A stretch of 64,000 nucleotides of DNA from Platerodrilus igneus (taxonomy: Eukaryota; Arthropoda; Insecta; Coleoptera; Lycidae): NCBI GenBank assembly GCA_036346225.1, contig JARFIW010000999.1, positions 2,649,001-2,713,000 on the forward strand. The letters run 5' to 3'. Of this stretch, positions 45,078 through 55,945 are shown in pieces. The position numbers and the translations under genes were made by a program. Numbering within the stretch: position 1 is the first letter of the stretch; each line of letters opens with the position of its first letter. The notes under the pieces are model-generated. The model was not told the origin of the DNA, ran no database searches, and worked only from the letters and a program-made list of their open reading frames with translations.

Positions 45078-46281
45078 ATGGATAGTAATATTTTAAATGT
45101 TACGCAACGTGCTATATTTGATACAACCATCATCAATGCCGACAAACATATGCATACTCCGTACTCCAATACCACGTATGAGAAGAACGATGTTATACGG
45201 ATTCCAATAGAAAACGAAGATGTCTATACACTACCATGGGACAGCGTAATTTATATTGAGGGTACAATGAATAAGTCAGATGGTGGCGTTTCGCTTACCG
45301 CCGATTTTGTCAACAACGGAGTTTTATTTTATTTGATGAAATTCGTTATGAACTTGGTGGAAAGACTATTGACCGCGTTCGTAATCCAGGTATAACTACG
45401 ACTATTAAAAATTTCCTATCCTACGATTATAGCGAAAGTCGTCGCTTTAGAAACGCCGGTTGGTCCCCATCGATAAGCTTGATCTCGTTGATGCTAATGG
45501 TCATTTCAACGTATGCATTCCCTTGCGCATGGTTTTAGGATTTGCGGAGGACTACCGAAAATTCTTTTGAATATCAAACAGAGCTTATTCTTATTAGAAG
45601 TAGTGCTGACGATGCAGCTATATCGAATTCTGATACCAAAGAGTCAATCAAAATTACTATTACACATATATCATGGCGGATTCCACATATAACCGTTGCA
45701 GATGCAGAGCGCTTAAAACTACTCAAACATATTCAACGCAATGCCACCATGGACATAAGCTTTCGCAGTTGGGAACTACACGAATATCCAGAATTACATA
45801 CAACACACACGCATACGTGGGCCGTGAAGACGGCTTCTCAAGTGGAGAAACCACGTTTTGTTATTGTCTGCTTTCAAACCGATACATCGCGCAAAAGGGG
45901 CGCAGTCAGTTCGACCACTGTAAGTTGACCAATATGAAATTACATCTGGGTTCATCTATGTATCCTTACGATAATCTTAACATTGATTTCGATACCAATC
46001 GCTATTCTATACTATATGAGATGTATGCACAGTTTCAACAATCGTACTACGGGGGTATCAGCGAGCCGATATTAACACCCAATGAATTTCAAACGCACGC
46101 TCCACTTGTAGTCATCGATTGTTCCCATCAAAACGAAATAGTGAAAGTGGGAGCGGTTGACGTACGATTAGAATTTCAAATGAAAGAAGCGCTTAAAGCT
46201 CACACTACAGCGTACTGCCTCATTCTACACGATCGTTTGGTCCGCTACAATCCTGCAACCAATATTGTGAGTGAAGTCTAA
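45078..46281 (+). pseudogene. Polinton major capsid protein (double jelly roll)
   Basis: The start MDSNILNVTQRAIFDTTIIN and NDVIRIPIENEDVYTLPWDS lead to GVLF at about 45,325, where the frame changes. The next part (about 45,330-45,470) includes TIDRVRNPGITTTIKNFLS; further changes occur at about 45,475-45,555 and 45,900. The remaining pieces include FEYQTELILIRSSADDAAIS, ISWRIPHITVADAERLKLL, YGGISEPILTPNEFQTHAPL and LVVIDCSHQNEIVKVGAVDV with the usual C-terminus. Total length about 400 residues, as expected for the Polinton major capsid. Three or more frameshifts make it non-functional. Confidence 0.9.
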
Positions 46282-46350
46282 AATTAATAGTCCATTAGTT
46301 GTCGACGTTCAAAGTTTAAAATTGCACATAATAACTTTGTGTTTAAAGAA

Positions 46351-46603
46351 ATGGCTGTTTTACAACTATCCCTATCGAATGGAGTTGCAATAACATATGT
46401 GCTGAAACCACCATATTCTTGGAACTGTCTATCAGCTCGCTTCAAATACCAAAAGATATGGTTAAGCAACTTTCACGGTATATCTTGAGATGATGGCAAT
46501 TTACAATGAATTTCCACACCTAAATGTTATTAACCTAGAAGATTTAGGGTGTACTCCTCTACATAAATTAAAGTATTACACCAATTCACACAAGTGTTTC
46601 TAG
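46351..46603 (+). pseudogene. Small conserved Polinton-associated frame
   Basis: The ATG at 46,351 opens MAVLQLSLSNGVAITYVLKP, PPYSWNCLSARFKYQKIWLS and a stop near 46,488. A second frame continues with EFPHLNVINLEDLGCTPLHK to 46,603. The SWNCLS..FKYQ..WLS..FHGI and NLEDLGCxxLxKL signatures are ones I recall from other insect Polinton copies. Function unknown. One frameshift. Confidence 0.5.
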
Positions 46604-48615
46604 CATACCACACAACATTCGTCATTCAATTGCGCAACCACAGATGTAATTGTACTCAAAAACTGGTTTGTACATATAACCAATTATTCATTTTAATAAA
46701 GAATAATGTTTACATTAAGTAGTGTTTTTATTTGTATATTTTATACCTACATACATAATTTCCTTGAGACTAGTAAGATGTGTTTCAAAAATGTCTTGAA
46801 ATAAGTTTAATTGTAAAACTTACTAACGAATCTGTAAGTATCATATTGAAAAATTCCTCTTAACGGATATGTATTTTGCATTTTTATGCAAACTTTATGT
46901 TACAATAATACAATTAAAAATTATATTCTACCCGAGGTATTAAATTTTAAAGTATGTTATAGTTGTGTAAACATAAAATGCATTGCATAGGTTTTATCAT
47001 CAAAGTAGTACATTTTATTTAATCCCACCTGTAAAATGATTAATTTCTTAAACCTAAGTTTCATAAAATTTATTCTCCAAAGATCAACCAACTATAAACC
47101 AGAACTATTAAATTTACATAAATTTCGGTGTTATTTTAATTTAAACTATGCTCATAAAAGTCGTTTATATATATAGCACCAACATTGTTACTACCTATGA
47201 ATATCAAATCTTTAAAGGAATTTATAGTCATGATTAATTAATAAGTGGTCTTTTCATTTGTACACATTTTGTATATGTTGTTTTAGTTCCATTGACGACC
47301 TATTATTAGTAATCTGTTTATTATTTTATTGACGATATAAATTTTAAGATTGGAAGGAACGATAAGAAATCTTCCTCTGACATTTATATGCACTCCATAG
47401 TTGTTTAAGGTAGCAAATATAAATAAGCTGTTTAATGTGTTGTAGAAGAATTTTTACCATTGTATTATCGGTATGTATAAACTTACTTACTTAATGTGTT
47501 TTTAACGGAAGTAGAAATTATGAATTTTGGTAATTAACAATTATGCTAAAATGATTTGAAGTTATGCAGTTTCCATATATAATTTACATATATCGGTATG
47601 TTGTTATAAATATCACAACCTCGAGGTCATTAACTACCATGCACTTTACTAAACTATAATTAATAAAATCCCGTACATTTAACTAAGATACATTTTTCTT
47701 AATGTGGAAGTCTTATCTATATTTTATTCAAATAAGAATCTGCTACCGCCACCTACAAAAGATAGGGACAATTAAAGAATGTAAGTTTTGTAAATAAAAC
47801 ATTAAAATATTGTGTGTTTCTTTTAATATTATATATTTAATAAAAATAATTTTTGAAATTCTCGGAGATTCTCAACACGTGCATGTTTTGCTTAACCTAA
47901 AAATCTCCGAAGTATTCAATCACCTAATGCGTGCAAAGCCTCCGTTCAGAACGCCTTATGGAGTACCATTCCGCATTTGAGAATGAGTACATCCCATCCA
48001 AATTCTTCACCACCTTTTAAATAACGACATTATTTGCATACATTTAAAGGTTAAATTTTAGATCCGGGACGAGTTTAGTGTGGTTGTATAAATTATTTTG
48101 GTGATGCAATCATGAATAAAATAACGAGTGACCTGTCTTAACATGTTTTTTACATATACACACAATATTAAATATATATTGAAATTGCTAAATTAAGCAA
48201 GAACACCTTGATATAAGATCAAATTAATTTTTTATTTGAGAGTCAAATAAATCGTGATGAAAGGTGGTATAATTTGCATACCAAGAAGGAAATAGTCTTA
48301 ACATGTTTTGCAAACACACCTTATGTTAATTAAATCCATTATATTAAAAGTTGAATAATTTGCATATATATTACCAGAGAGCTATAATTTCAATAAAAAA
48401 CACGAGGTTATATTCGACTGCGAATTCTTGTTATTTTATCTTGGTAATGAAATCGTGAACAACATGTTTTTACATGCAGACTTTATAATTTGATCCATTA
48501 TATCACATTTCGTATATTTTCTAAATGTTATTCGCTACTTCATACAAAATACAGCTTTTGAGGAAAGCTAAAAATTCTTTACCACTTGCACGTTTTACTT
48601 AACATAACAAAATTC

Positions 48616-49876
48616 TTCATATAGGTAAAATCACCACTTCGCTATGCTCTCGGCTACCTAGTTTCGGCTACTTTTCCAAGGTCGTTGTGACGTCATAGCC
48701 TTTATAAATAAAGAACAATGTAATACTATTCTAAAATTTTTATTCTGGCATTATACATAACAAAATTTAAAATATTTAATGCCAAGCATGGAGCCATTTA
48801 AACTTAATTTTAATATAAATTCGATTGTTTAACATGGCTAACAACCAATGCAAGAATTAAGATATACAACAAATTTGTGTGTCAGATAACAAATCCTGAT
48901 GTTAATAAACAACTTGGAAATTATATACTAGATTTTTACGTTGTCCAGATGCACATTTAAGAGCAACATTCGCTAATCCCTTAAAAGACTGTTTAACCTT
49001 ATTGGAAGATAGTAAGTTATACTTCCTAAAGGCGCCAATGTACTCGGTATCGCTAAAATGTGGAGTAAGTTATCGGACAAGCTTCAAAATAGCTGCTGTT
49101 TAGTGTATAATAACCTGCTACAGTACATGTATTGGGGAACGGCAATACAAAGAAATTGACGGGCTTGCAAATTAAGTTGTCAGAAAAACCAGAGAAAAGG
49201 AAAAATTGATAAAGTATGTGCTTTCAGCTTTTAGTTTTAACTATTTACCTGTAAATTATTTGGAGATAGTAGAGTAGGAAAACAGCCAAGATAAAATAAA
49301 ATCTTACACAAGTGCTACATTAAAGCAGGTAACATATTTTACACAATCTGTAACACCATATTCTACAATTCCAAAAGAAATAATCATTTCGGTATCGGGG
49401 TTGATAAGTACGCCTAACATTCGCCCAGAGGTTGTACGACAACGCGTAAATATTGGCAGTAAACTCTCTCCGTTGACGCTGCAGGAAATTGCCCAATTAT
49501 GCACGCCATACGCTGTAAGTGGAAGAAAAGACAGCTGGAATTAGAGGAAATGCATGCAAAAGGCGAAAGTTGGACTAAATAGAAGACACTGCGACAATAC
49601 GCGAACAATACAAAGATGTGTTAGACAAAGAACATCTTATTAGAGAAAGAGGAAAGGATTAAAAGATTATTTTATGTGCCGATGGACTGACTTGGATACA
49701 TCCGCGTTCTACAAGCTGTATGTATTTGTGGTTAGTAAGAAAGACTCTTTTAGAATTTTAGAATAGTATTACATTGCTCTATATTTATAAAAGGCTATGA
49801 CGTCACAACGACCTTGGAAAAGTAGCCGGAACTAGGTAGCCGAGAGCATAGCAAGTGGTGATTTTACCTATATGAA
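48616..49876. mobile_element. 1.26-kb TIR-bounded element inside the Polinton right arm
   Basis: Inverted repeats of about 125 bp lie at 48,616-48,740 and 49,748-49,876. They start TTCATATAGGTAAAATCACC and contain CTATGCTCTCGGCTACCTAG and GTTGTGACGTCATAGCC (a TGACGTCA palindrome). The left Polinton arm has no counterpart, so the element entered after the arms formed. No target duplication is clear; the outer bases are palindromic between sides. Superfamily unknown. Confidence 0.7.
49278..49544 (+). CDS. Unrecognised frame within the 1.26-kb TIR element
   Basis: 88 open codons without a Met start, containing TIPKEIIISVSGLISTPNIR, PEVVRQRVNIGSKLSPLTLQ and EIAQLCTPYAVSGRK. In a neighbouring frame the reading seems to continue (QLELEEMHAKGESW, then DTATIREQYKDVLDKEHLIR to about 49,660), and a segment upstream at about 48,965-49,085 (ATFANPLKDCLTLLEDSKLY) also looks coding. 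Together they could be a decayed 200-residue protein of the element. No transposase family is recognised. Confidence 0.4.
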   Translation, partial: ENSQDKIKSYTSATLKQVTYFTQSVTPYSTIPKEIIISVSGLISTPNIRPEVVRQRVNIGSKLSPLTLQEIAQLCTPYAVSGRKDSWN

Positions 49877-51417
49877 AATGAAAATAAAGAACTTTTAAAT
49901 TTTTGAATAAATTTTGGTAGGAAATATTTAATAAATAAGTATATGTTAATGAAACACATATTTTCTAAATGATATTGGTGCTAAGGAAAGCTATTTTTAT
50001 TAAGTTCTATAGTTTGAGAGTGACGTAAAACCTTGATGCTACACCTTGAGTTGTAAAAGTTAATACATAAGCCTTGATATAAGATCAAATCAAATAATTT
50101 GAGAGTCAAATAAATCGTGATGAAAGGTGGTATAATTTGCATATATTTTAAATTCATACGGGTATAATTAAAAGATTATATGTTAGATCCGACTGCAAGT
50201 TCAGTGTACTTGTATAAATTATTTTGGGATGATGTAACCAAAAGGCAATATACGACATACCTGTCTTGAAATGGTTTTTGCAACACACCTTATGTTAATT
50301 AAATACATTATATTAAAAGTTGAATAATTTGCATATATATTACCAGATAAAAACACGAGGTTATATTCGACTGCATGCAAATTCTTAGTATTTTATCGTG
50401 ACATTGAAATTGCGAGAAGTGAACGACTTCTTTTTACAAGATTTTACCTGCAGACGTTTAAAATTTGACCTCCATCATATAACATTTCGTATATTTTCTC
50501 AATTTTATTTTCTACTTCGTACAAAACGCAGCTTATGAGGAGAGCTAAAACACTCTTTACCACTTGCACGCGTTTGCCTAATATTAAAAATTCTTCACCT
50601 CGGCGTTTTAATTTTTAGCTTAACCTACCCCAGAAAAATACGAACCAACATTTTTTAAAATTTAATATTTAATAGTTAACGTCGTGAACGCTGCTAAAAA
50701 TTTCTAAGAAAATATCTCCACCCCAGCGCACGCGCACCACCCCACAACAAAATCTAACGACCCCGCCGAACGCACACCCCAAAGACCTAACGACCCCCGA
50801 CGCAACAAATTTACACACAAAGACAATTTTGTTCTCAAAGCGGCGTATACATATCTTGCTGCACGTTTTGTTTCCCAAAGCGGCTTAGCTGTTCATATTG
50901 TTCTCGAACCGGCGTATACATATCTTGCTGTGGATCTCTGTTGCCAAACCGGCTTAGCTACCCTACTAATGTTAATTGTGCGAAAGGATTTACTTGAAAA
51001 CTATTAATACGGCAAATGTCTAAGTGTTGAGGGATTCTTGGCAGCCACAGGCTGCTTAACCCCCTTCACATACCACTGAATCTCGGTGAAATAGGGCATA
51101 TAATTAGAAAACGCTAGAAGGGAATCGAGCTGTTTATAGGCTGTTGTGAGAATATCAGGGAACTGGGTAGGCTAGCTCAGAACATAAATAAGCTGAGGTA
51201 AAAGTCCAACCAGTTTCAAGACATAAAACTCAATGACAAAAAATAAGTTCTCTTAAATCTAATGATTATTATAAACAACTACAGGCGTTGGTTGTGAAAT
51301 ATTTTCAACTAATGTTGATTGTGCGAAAGGATAAATCGGAAAAGCTATTAATTCGACAAAGGTTCAAGTGCTGGGGGAACTTGGCAGCCAAAGGCTGCTT
51401 ACCCCCCTTCACATACC

Positions 51418-51720
51418 GTGCATTTATATTTACAATGCTCCACCAGAAGGTACTACATTGGCCAGGAGGCGAGTTTTTTATTGCCTGGAAATTTAGAATT
51501 TTGCCGAACCCTTGCCGTTCAATGCAAGGTAGGGATCTTTAATGTGCGTGACAACACTCACACATGGGACCTCCATTTAACCTCTCATCTGAACGAGGGC
51601 GTAATTTTTGTGAAAAATGCTCACCAGTCATTTTTCAAGCAGTCGGCCGTGTCGGGATTTGAACCCAGGACCTTGGGATCCGTAGTCTTACGCTTACTAC
51701 ATTGATCCACGGCGACGCCT
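51418..51720 (-). mobile_element. tRNA-derived SINE, copy B
   Basis: 303 bp on the minus strand. CCCCTTCACATACC flanks it at 51,404-51,417 and 51,721-51,734 (perfect 14-bp duplication). The minus-strand head has a B-box GGTTCAAATCC at about 51,658-51,668. The sequence corresponds to 4,973-5,279 along its full length, with scattered substitutions. It is inserted in the 3' module of LINE copy 2, only about 120 bp from the module position hit by copy A. Confidence 0.9.
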
Positions 51721-52082
51721 CCCCTTCACATACCACTGAATATCAGGGAAATAGGGTATAAACTGTAAAACAATAGAAGGTGACCGAACTGCATCAAACA
51801 AGAAAGAACAGCAGCTATGTTCAAAGACAACAAACATAAATACAAGAAGAAAACTGTTCAAAACATACTGTGGAGCACAGCACAATACTTCTATGAAATA
51901 GGGGCAGTAGAAGAAGCAGACAGAAAAACGGTAGAAACCTTTTGGAATGTTGTGCTTCAGATGTATGAGGACTGAGCAAATTTCAGCGAAATGTGTAGGC
52001 TGGTTCAGACTGGGAAATAATGAGGGTACGCGTCCAACCAGTTCTAGGACTGAAGACCTAATGATGATGATGATTGACCATT

Positions 52083-53199
52083 ATTACCTGAGGATAGAGT
52101 ACTTATCTATTATCACTTAAGAAAAAGTTTTAGCCTTTCGGCGTCTCCATGCAAATTTTTCGTCCCAAACCATCTTACTCTTTCAATAAATTGAATGGAT
52201 GTGACCCAATTAGATGCTTTGCATAAGAACGACCATTTAAAAAAGGCATTCTGGTCGCGGGTATGACTAACACGATTCTAAACAAGCTATGTTTTGACTA
52301 GCTAGTTACAAATTTTGTTTGAAAACGTAAAATTATCACACTAGACTTGATATTTGCGAAACATACTCTTATTAAAAGTACAAGGAGGTAAATTCAACAA
52401 TTTTTAATGATAAAGCTTGCTATTATGAATCAAATACGGGATGATACTGAATTACGCTAAATTACATATCTTAAAAATTTATTTACATTACAAAACAACT
52501 TTTTTAGTGGTATGCAAGCACATATACAGGGCCTCTAAATTTGCAACGAACTGCAATAACCAAAACTATATTATATACAGAGTGACAGATAGTTGTGTAG
52601 ATAGTTTAATTGGTTATAGTACCTATTAAAAAAAAACAAAGTGACCGCTTTCACTTGATATAAATGCCAGTAGTTTGCAAGAAGCATTAGTCATTTTGTT
52701 TGAGAATCGTATAATGGTTGTTGTTGACGCAAAAAACATTAAAACAGCTTTTATTGTATTTCCAGTTGTCCACAGCTGTTGTGATAAATATTTTAATTGT
52801 TTGTGGGCATTCGTAATAAAATCGCTTTTCGTTCTTCTTATGATAAAGTCATGTCTGGGTGTGTGTAGTTACGTTTTATTACAGACGTATTATTTCGTAT
52901 TTAAACTTCGGTTTAGTTTCTAGTTAATGTGTGTATTAGTGTAAATTTCCAATCCTTTCCATCCTTTTCATATTGCAAAAAATAACCACAAGCCTATTGA
53001 TAGCGGAACCTGCAATTTACCAGCTTGGTAAATGACTTTAATAGTTCTTTTCATCTAACCTTACTGTTAAATCACACTCCGTTACCGGTAGTCCAACGGC
53101 TTCAGAGCTATTCGAATGAAATCAAATATTACCATTTAATATCTGGTAACGAGGTTGTATTAACAGTTGTTGTTATAGAAATTGTTTTAACAATTTGTA
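52083..53199. other. AT-rich interval, nothing recognised
   Basis: Open frames such as 52,675-52,923 have no similarity and hydrophobic, low-complexity composition. No repeat shared with the window. Confidence 0.5.
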
Positions 53200-53440
53200 A
53201 AAATTAGAAATCTAAAACAATTATTTGAAGTGCCAACCACCACTGGCTATGCAAGCTTTAGCACGAAGCACTCAAGAATTCAAAATTCCAAGATTTTGAT
53301 AAATTTGTTAAACGGTAGTTCTTCAACAGTGTCTACTAGAGTGGCATAAATAAGTTGTTTTATGTGATTCCAAAAAAAAAACCAAGTATTTAAGTCTAGC
53401 AAACAAAAGGGTCGCAGAATGTATCCACCACGGTATATCT
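53200..53440 (-). pseudogene. Mariner/Tc1-like transposase scrap
   Basis: On the minus strand the pieces FFWNHIKQLIYATLVDTVEE and a terminal GGWHF/VVVGTS-like end match the C-terminal part of DDE transposases of the Tc1/mariner group (usual DLTPLDFFLWGYLK...Y...ELE, ending in GG-HFE). Upstream, an interrupted C-L-D-L-N precedes the W. Heavily decayed. Confidence 0.45.
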
Positions 53441-54578
53441 AACAATTTGAAACTTGTTCTTCATTTTTAAGGTTCTGTTGTAACAATTTTTGAATAAGAA
53501 AAAAAATAAAAAATATTCGCCACATTAATTATTTTCAATCCTAAATAAGCTTTCATATTAGTAGCAAATTTTAGTTACGGATTTTAGTTACTTTCTATTA
53601 ATTTTATTGCAAGGTTAAGTTCCATACTTTACTGATATAATAGATTATATGCTTCAGGTGCATAGCACTAGTCCAAAATCTTTTTGCGAAAGTTGTCAAA
53701 ACTACAAGTAGTTGCTTAAAATAGCCATTTAACATTAGCTATTGTAGGTAAATAATTGTTCTTAAATATTTCAAGGGATCCGCATTATTTTTAGTTTTAT
53801 TAAACATATGTCCTTCTTTTCCATAGTTCCGTGTAGATAGAATTTCCCCGGACGAATCGTTCTTATGTGTCACTCTGATAGTTTTGTCACTTCTATCCTG
53901 TGTTCAGAGATGTTTGTAGGCGAGTGGTTGATGGTAAAATTTAGTTTAAGACTCGAATAGTGATTTAATCTGTTTTTTAGCACAAAAAACAAATTGAGGG
54001 AAACAACATAATTTATTCCTTCAGATATATTTATCTGAAGCATTATGACTTGTTAGAAGAGATTGTAAGGAAATAAATAGCTGATTCCGTTATGTTTTCA
54101 TACCACTTCATCATTTCAAGGTATGATTGATGTTAATAAACCTTATGGCTCCATCAAGTTAGAATCCCTCTACATGGTTGATAATTCACAACTTGCTGTT
54201 AAGGGTGGGTGATTTATTCTGTTGCCAAATTCATCAAACATCTTATGAAAACTGGCTGTGTAAGGTGTTAATTACTAAGATAATTTAATACGTCTGGCAT
54301 CTCTGGTTAAACAAGGTTATTGTGGAAACACGGCACATGGGCATTGATGTACCGGCGGCGAACAGTAACAGACGTGTCATTGGAATTACGGACATGTATA
54401 ATTAATAAATCCTCTTGTAGTACTAAATAATAATAATATATAAATATATGCATTCATTACCTAACGAACTCTAGTTTTATTTAACACAGTGCTCAGACAA
54501 CACAGGCTGTATTAAACAACTTCACATAAAGTTTGAGGCACAAATTGTTACGTTCGATTTTACCCTTCTAAATATTTT
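53441..54578. other. AT-rich interval, nothing recognised
   Basis: No coding or repeat signal supported. The GC-richer patch at 54,330-54,390 has no assignment. Confidence 0.45.
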
Positions 54579-55945
54579 TGCCGTTCTGAATGGACCTGCA
54601 CCTTGAAGAAGTTCTAGATTACAAGAACAGGTGGAATGGCTTGAGTGTTCCAATGAGATAAAGAGTCGAACCAAAGGTTTTACCAAATCGATGGGGTGTT
54701 TGGTGAGCAACCAGACTAAAATAAGTCCCAGAAAAAGGGCAGCAGCTCTTTCGGTACTTAGATTGACAGAAACCATAGGGGTTGGTATGGCATTCTCAGA
54801 CACACTACTGCGATGTGGAAGGCAACGCGAAACCACCACATTATCTCCCAAGTACACAGCGTAGTAAATTTGTTATTACAGATGATGCCATCCTCTGGAA
54901 TAAAAGATTCCGGACTTAAAATAGTCCCCTATTCGGATCTCCAGGATGGGACTACTTCGCAGGATGTGATCGGAAAGTTGAAAGCAAGAGCAAGGAACAT
55001 TTTGCGAGTCGGAGCGTGGAATATCAGAAGTATGAAGCAAGTAGGTAAGCTACAAGACTTGAAAATTGAAATGGATAGGTTAGCACTAGACCTAGTAGGG
55101 ATCAGCAAAGTTCGATGGCCAGAGACGGGAGACTTTTGAAGTGGGGACTTTAGGGTAATTTATACAGGAGTAGAATAAGGAAATTCGGGTGTGGGGATGG
55201 TTATGCAAAAAAGATAGGACACTGTGTAAAAAATTACTTACAAAAGAACGAAACAGTACTCATGGTTAGATTAGAATCTAAATACAAATAATACAAGTAT
55301 ACATGCCCACCTCTAGCTACAGTGAGGAAGGGTGGAAGCGATCTACAAAGATATCGGAAACATACTAAGATACGTAAAAGGACATGAAACTTTAATAATT
55401 ACGGAGGATTTTAATGCAGTGGTAGGCGAAGTTAGGGAAAGAGCGGTAGTAGATTTATTTGGTTTACGTACGAGAAACGACAGGGAAAATAGGCTGCTAG
55501 AATTTTGCAACAAGAACAATTTAATCATCACAAACACATTATTTCAACATCATGCTAGTAGATGATACACGTGGAAGATGCCAGGAAATACACGAAGATA
55601 TCAAATAGATTACATTTTTGATAGACCACAGTTTAAGAATCAAGTAAAAGACTGCAGAAGCTACATAGAAGCAGATATAGACACTGACTACAACATCATA
55701 ATTATGAAGGCCGCTCTGAAATTTAAATATTTGAAAAAAAGACACTATGAGCTTGAGAAATTAAAAAATAAAGATATCTATGAGAACAAAAGTCAAATGA
55801 ATTGCTAAAAGATATCCGGAAAATTTCTGATACTAAGGAAGTAGAAACAGAATGGAATAACATGAAATCCAGCTTAGACATGGCGGCCAAAGATATTGTG
55901 GGGTATACACAAAAAGAAAATAAGAAACCATGGATAACAAAGGTT
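54579..55945 (+). mobile_element. RTE-like LINE, copy 3, lacking its 3' half
   Basis: The 5' end at about 54,579 aligns with the 5' ends of copies 1 and 2. The sequence stops matching after KKPWITK at about 55,942. LINEs are normally truncated at the 5' end, so loss of the 3' part points to a later deletion or insertion. Confidence 0.8.
54986..55942 (+). pseudogene. LINE copy 3 endonuclease
   Basis: The frame RARNILRVGAWNIRSMKQVG to VGISKVRWPETGDF ends at 55,139. Later pieces are YVKGHETLIITEDFNAVVGE at 55,368 (ED instead of GD), RNDRENRLLEFCNKNNLIIT, RYQIDYIFDRPQFKNQVKDC and KKVETEW-type linker, in shifting frames. No RT remains. Confidence 0.8.

Larger units (their letters stand above)
34692..50967. 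mobile_element. Polinton/Maverick element, 16,276 bp, with 6-bp target duplication
   Basis: It begins AGTAGGGTAGCTAAGCC and ends with its inverted copy. AATGTT flanks both ends (34,686-34,691; 50,968-50,973). AG...CT termini and a 6-bp duplication are the rule for Polintons. The long inverted arms enclose integrase, a coiled-coil protein, a second structural-type gene and ATPase on the minus strand, and PLA2-like protein, protease, minor capsid, a small protein and major capsid on the plus strand. No family-B DNA polymerase was recognised. It sits in the 3' module of LINE copy 2; the equivalent uninterrupted sequence is at 5,300-5,470 (minus). Confidence 0.95.
47500..50967. repeat. Polinton right terminal inverted arm
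   Basis: Inverse of the left arm: 50,690-50,967 matches the outer left end, 50,080-50,690 matches 34,990-35,520, 48,190-48,480 matches the second left sub-repeat, 47,950-48,130 matches 36,300-36,480 and 47,510-47,650 matches 36,980-37,440. It is longer than the left arm because of the 48,616-49,876 insertion and extra sub-repeat copies between 48,480 and 50,080. Confidence 0.82.
31396..52072 (+). mobile_element. Full-length RTE-like LINE, copy 2, split by a Polinton and a SINE
   Basis: ATTGACCATT flanks the element at 31,386-31,395 and 52,073-52,082 (perfect 10-bp target duplication). The 3' end is a (TGA)n tail. LINE sequence occupies 31,396-34,691 and 50,974-52,072. Between them is the Polinton with its AATGTT duplication, and at 51,418-51,734 a SINE with its duplication. 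The LINE part is about 4.08 kb, close to copy 1 (4.2 kb). The 3' module order is the same as in copy 1, with an internal deletion in the last module at about 51,975. Confidence 0.9.
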
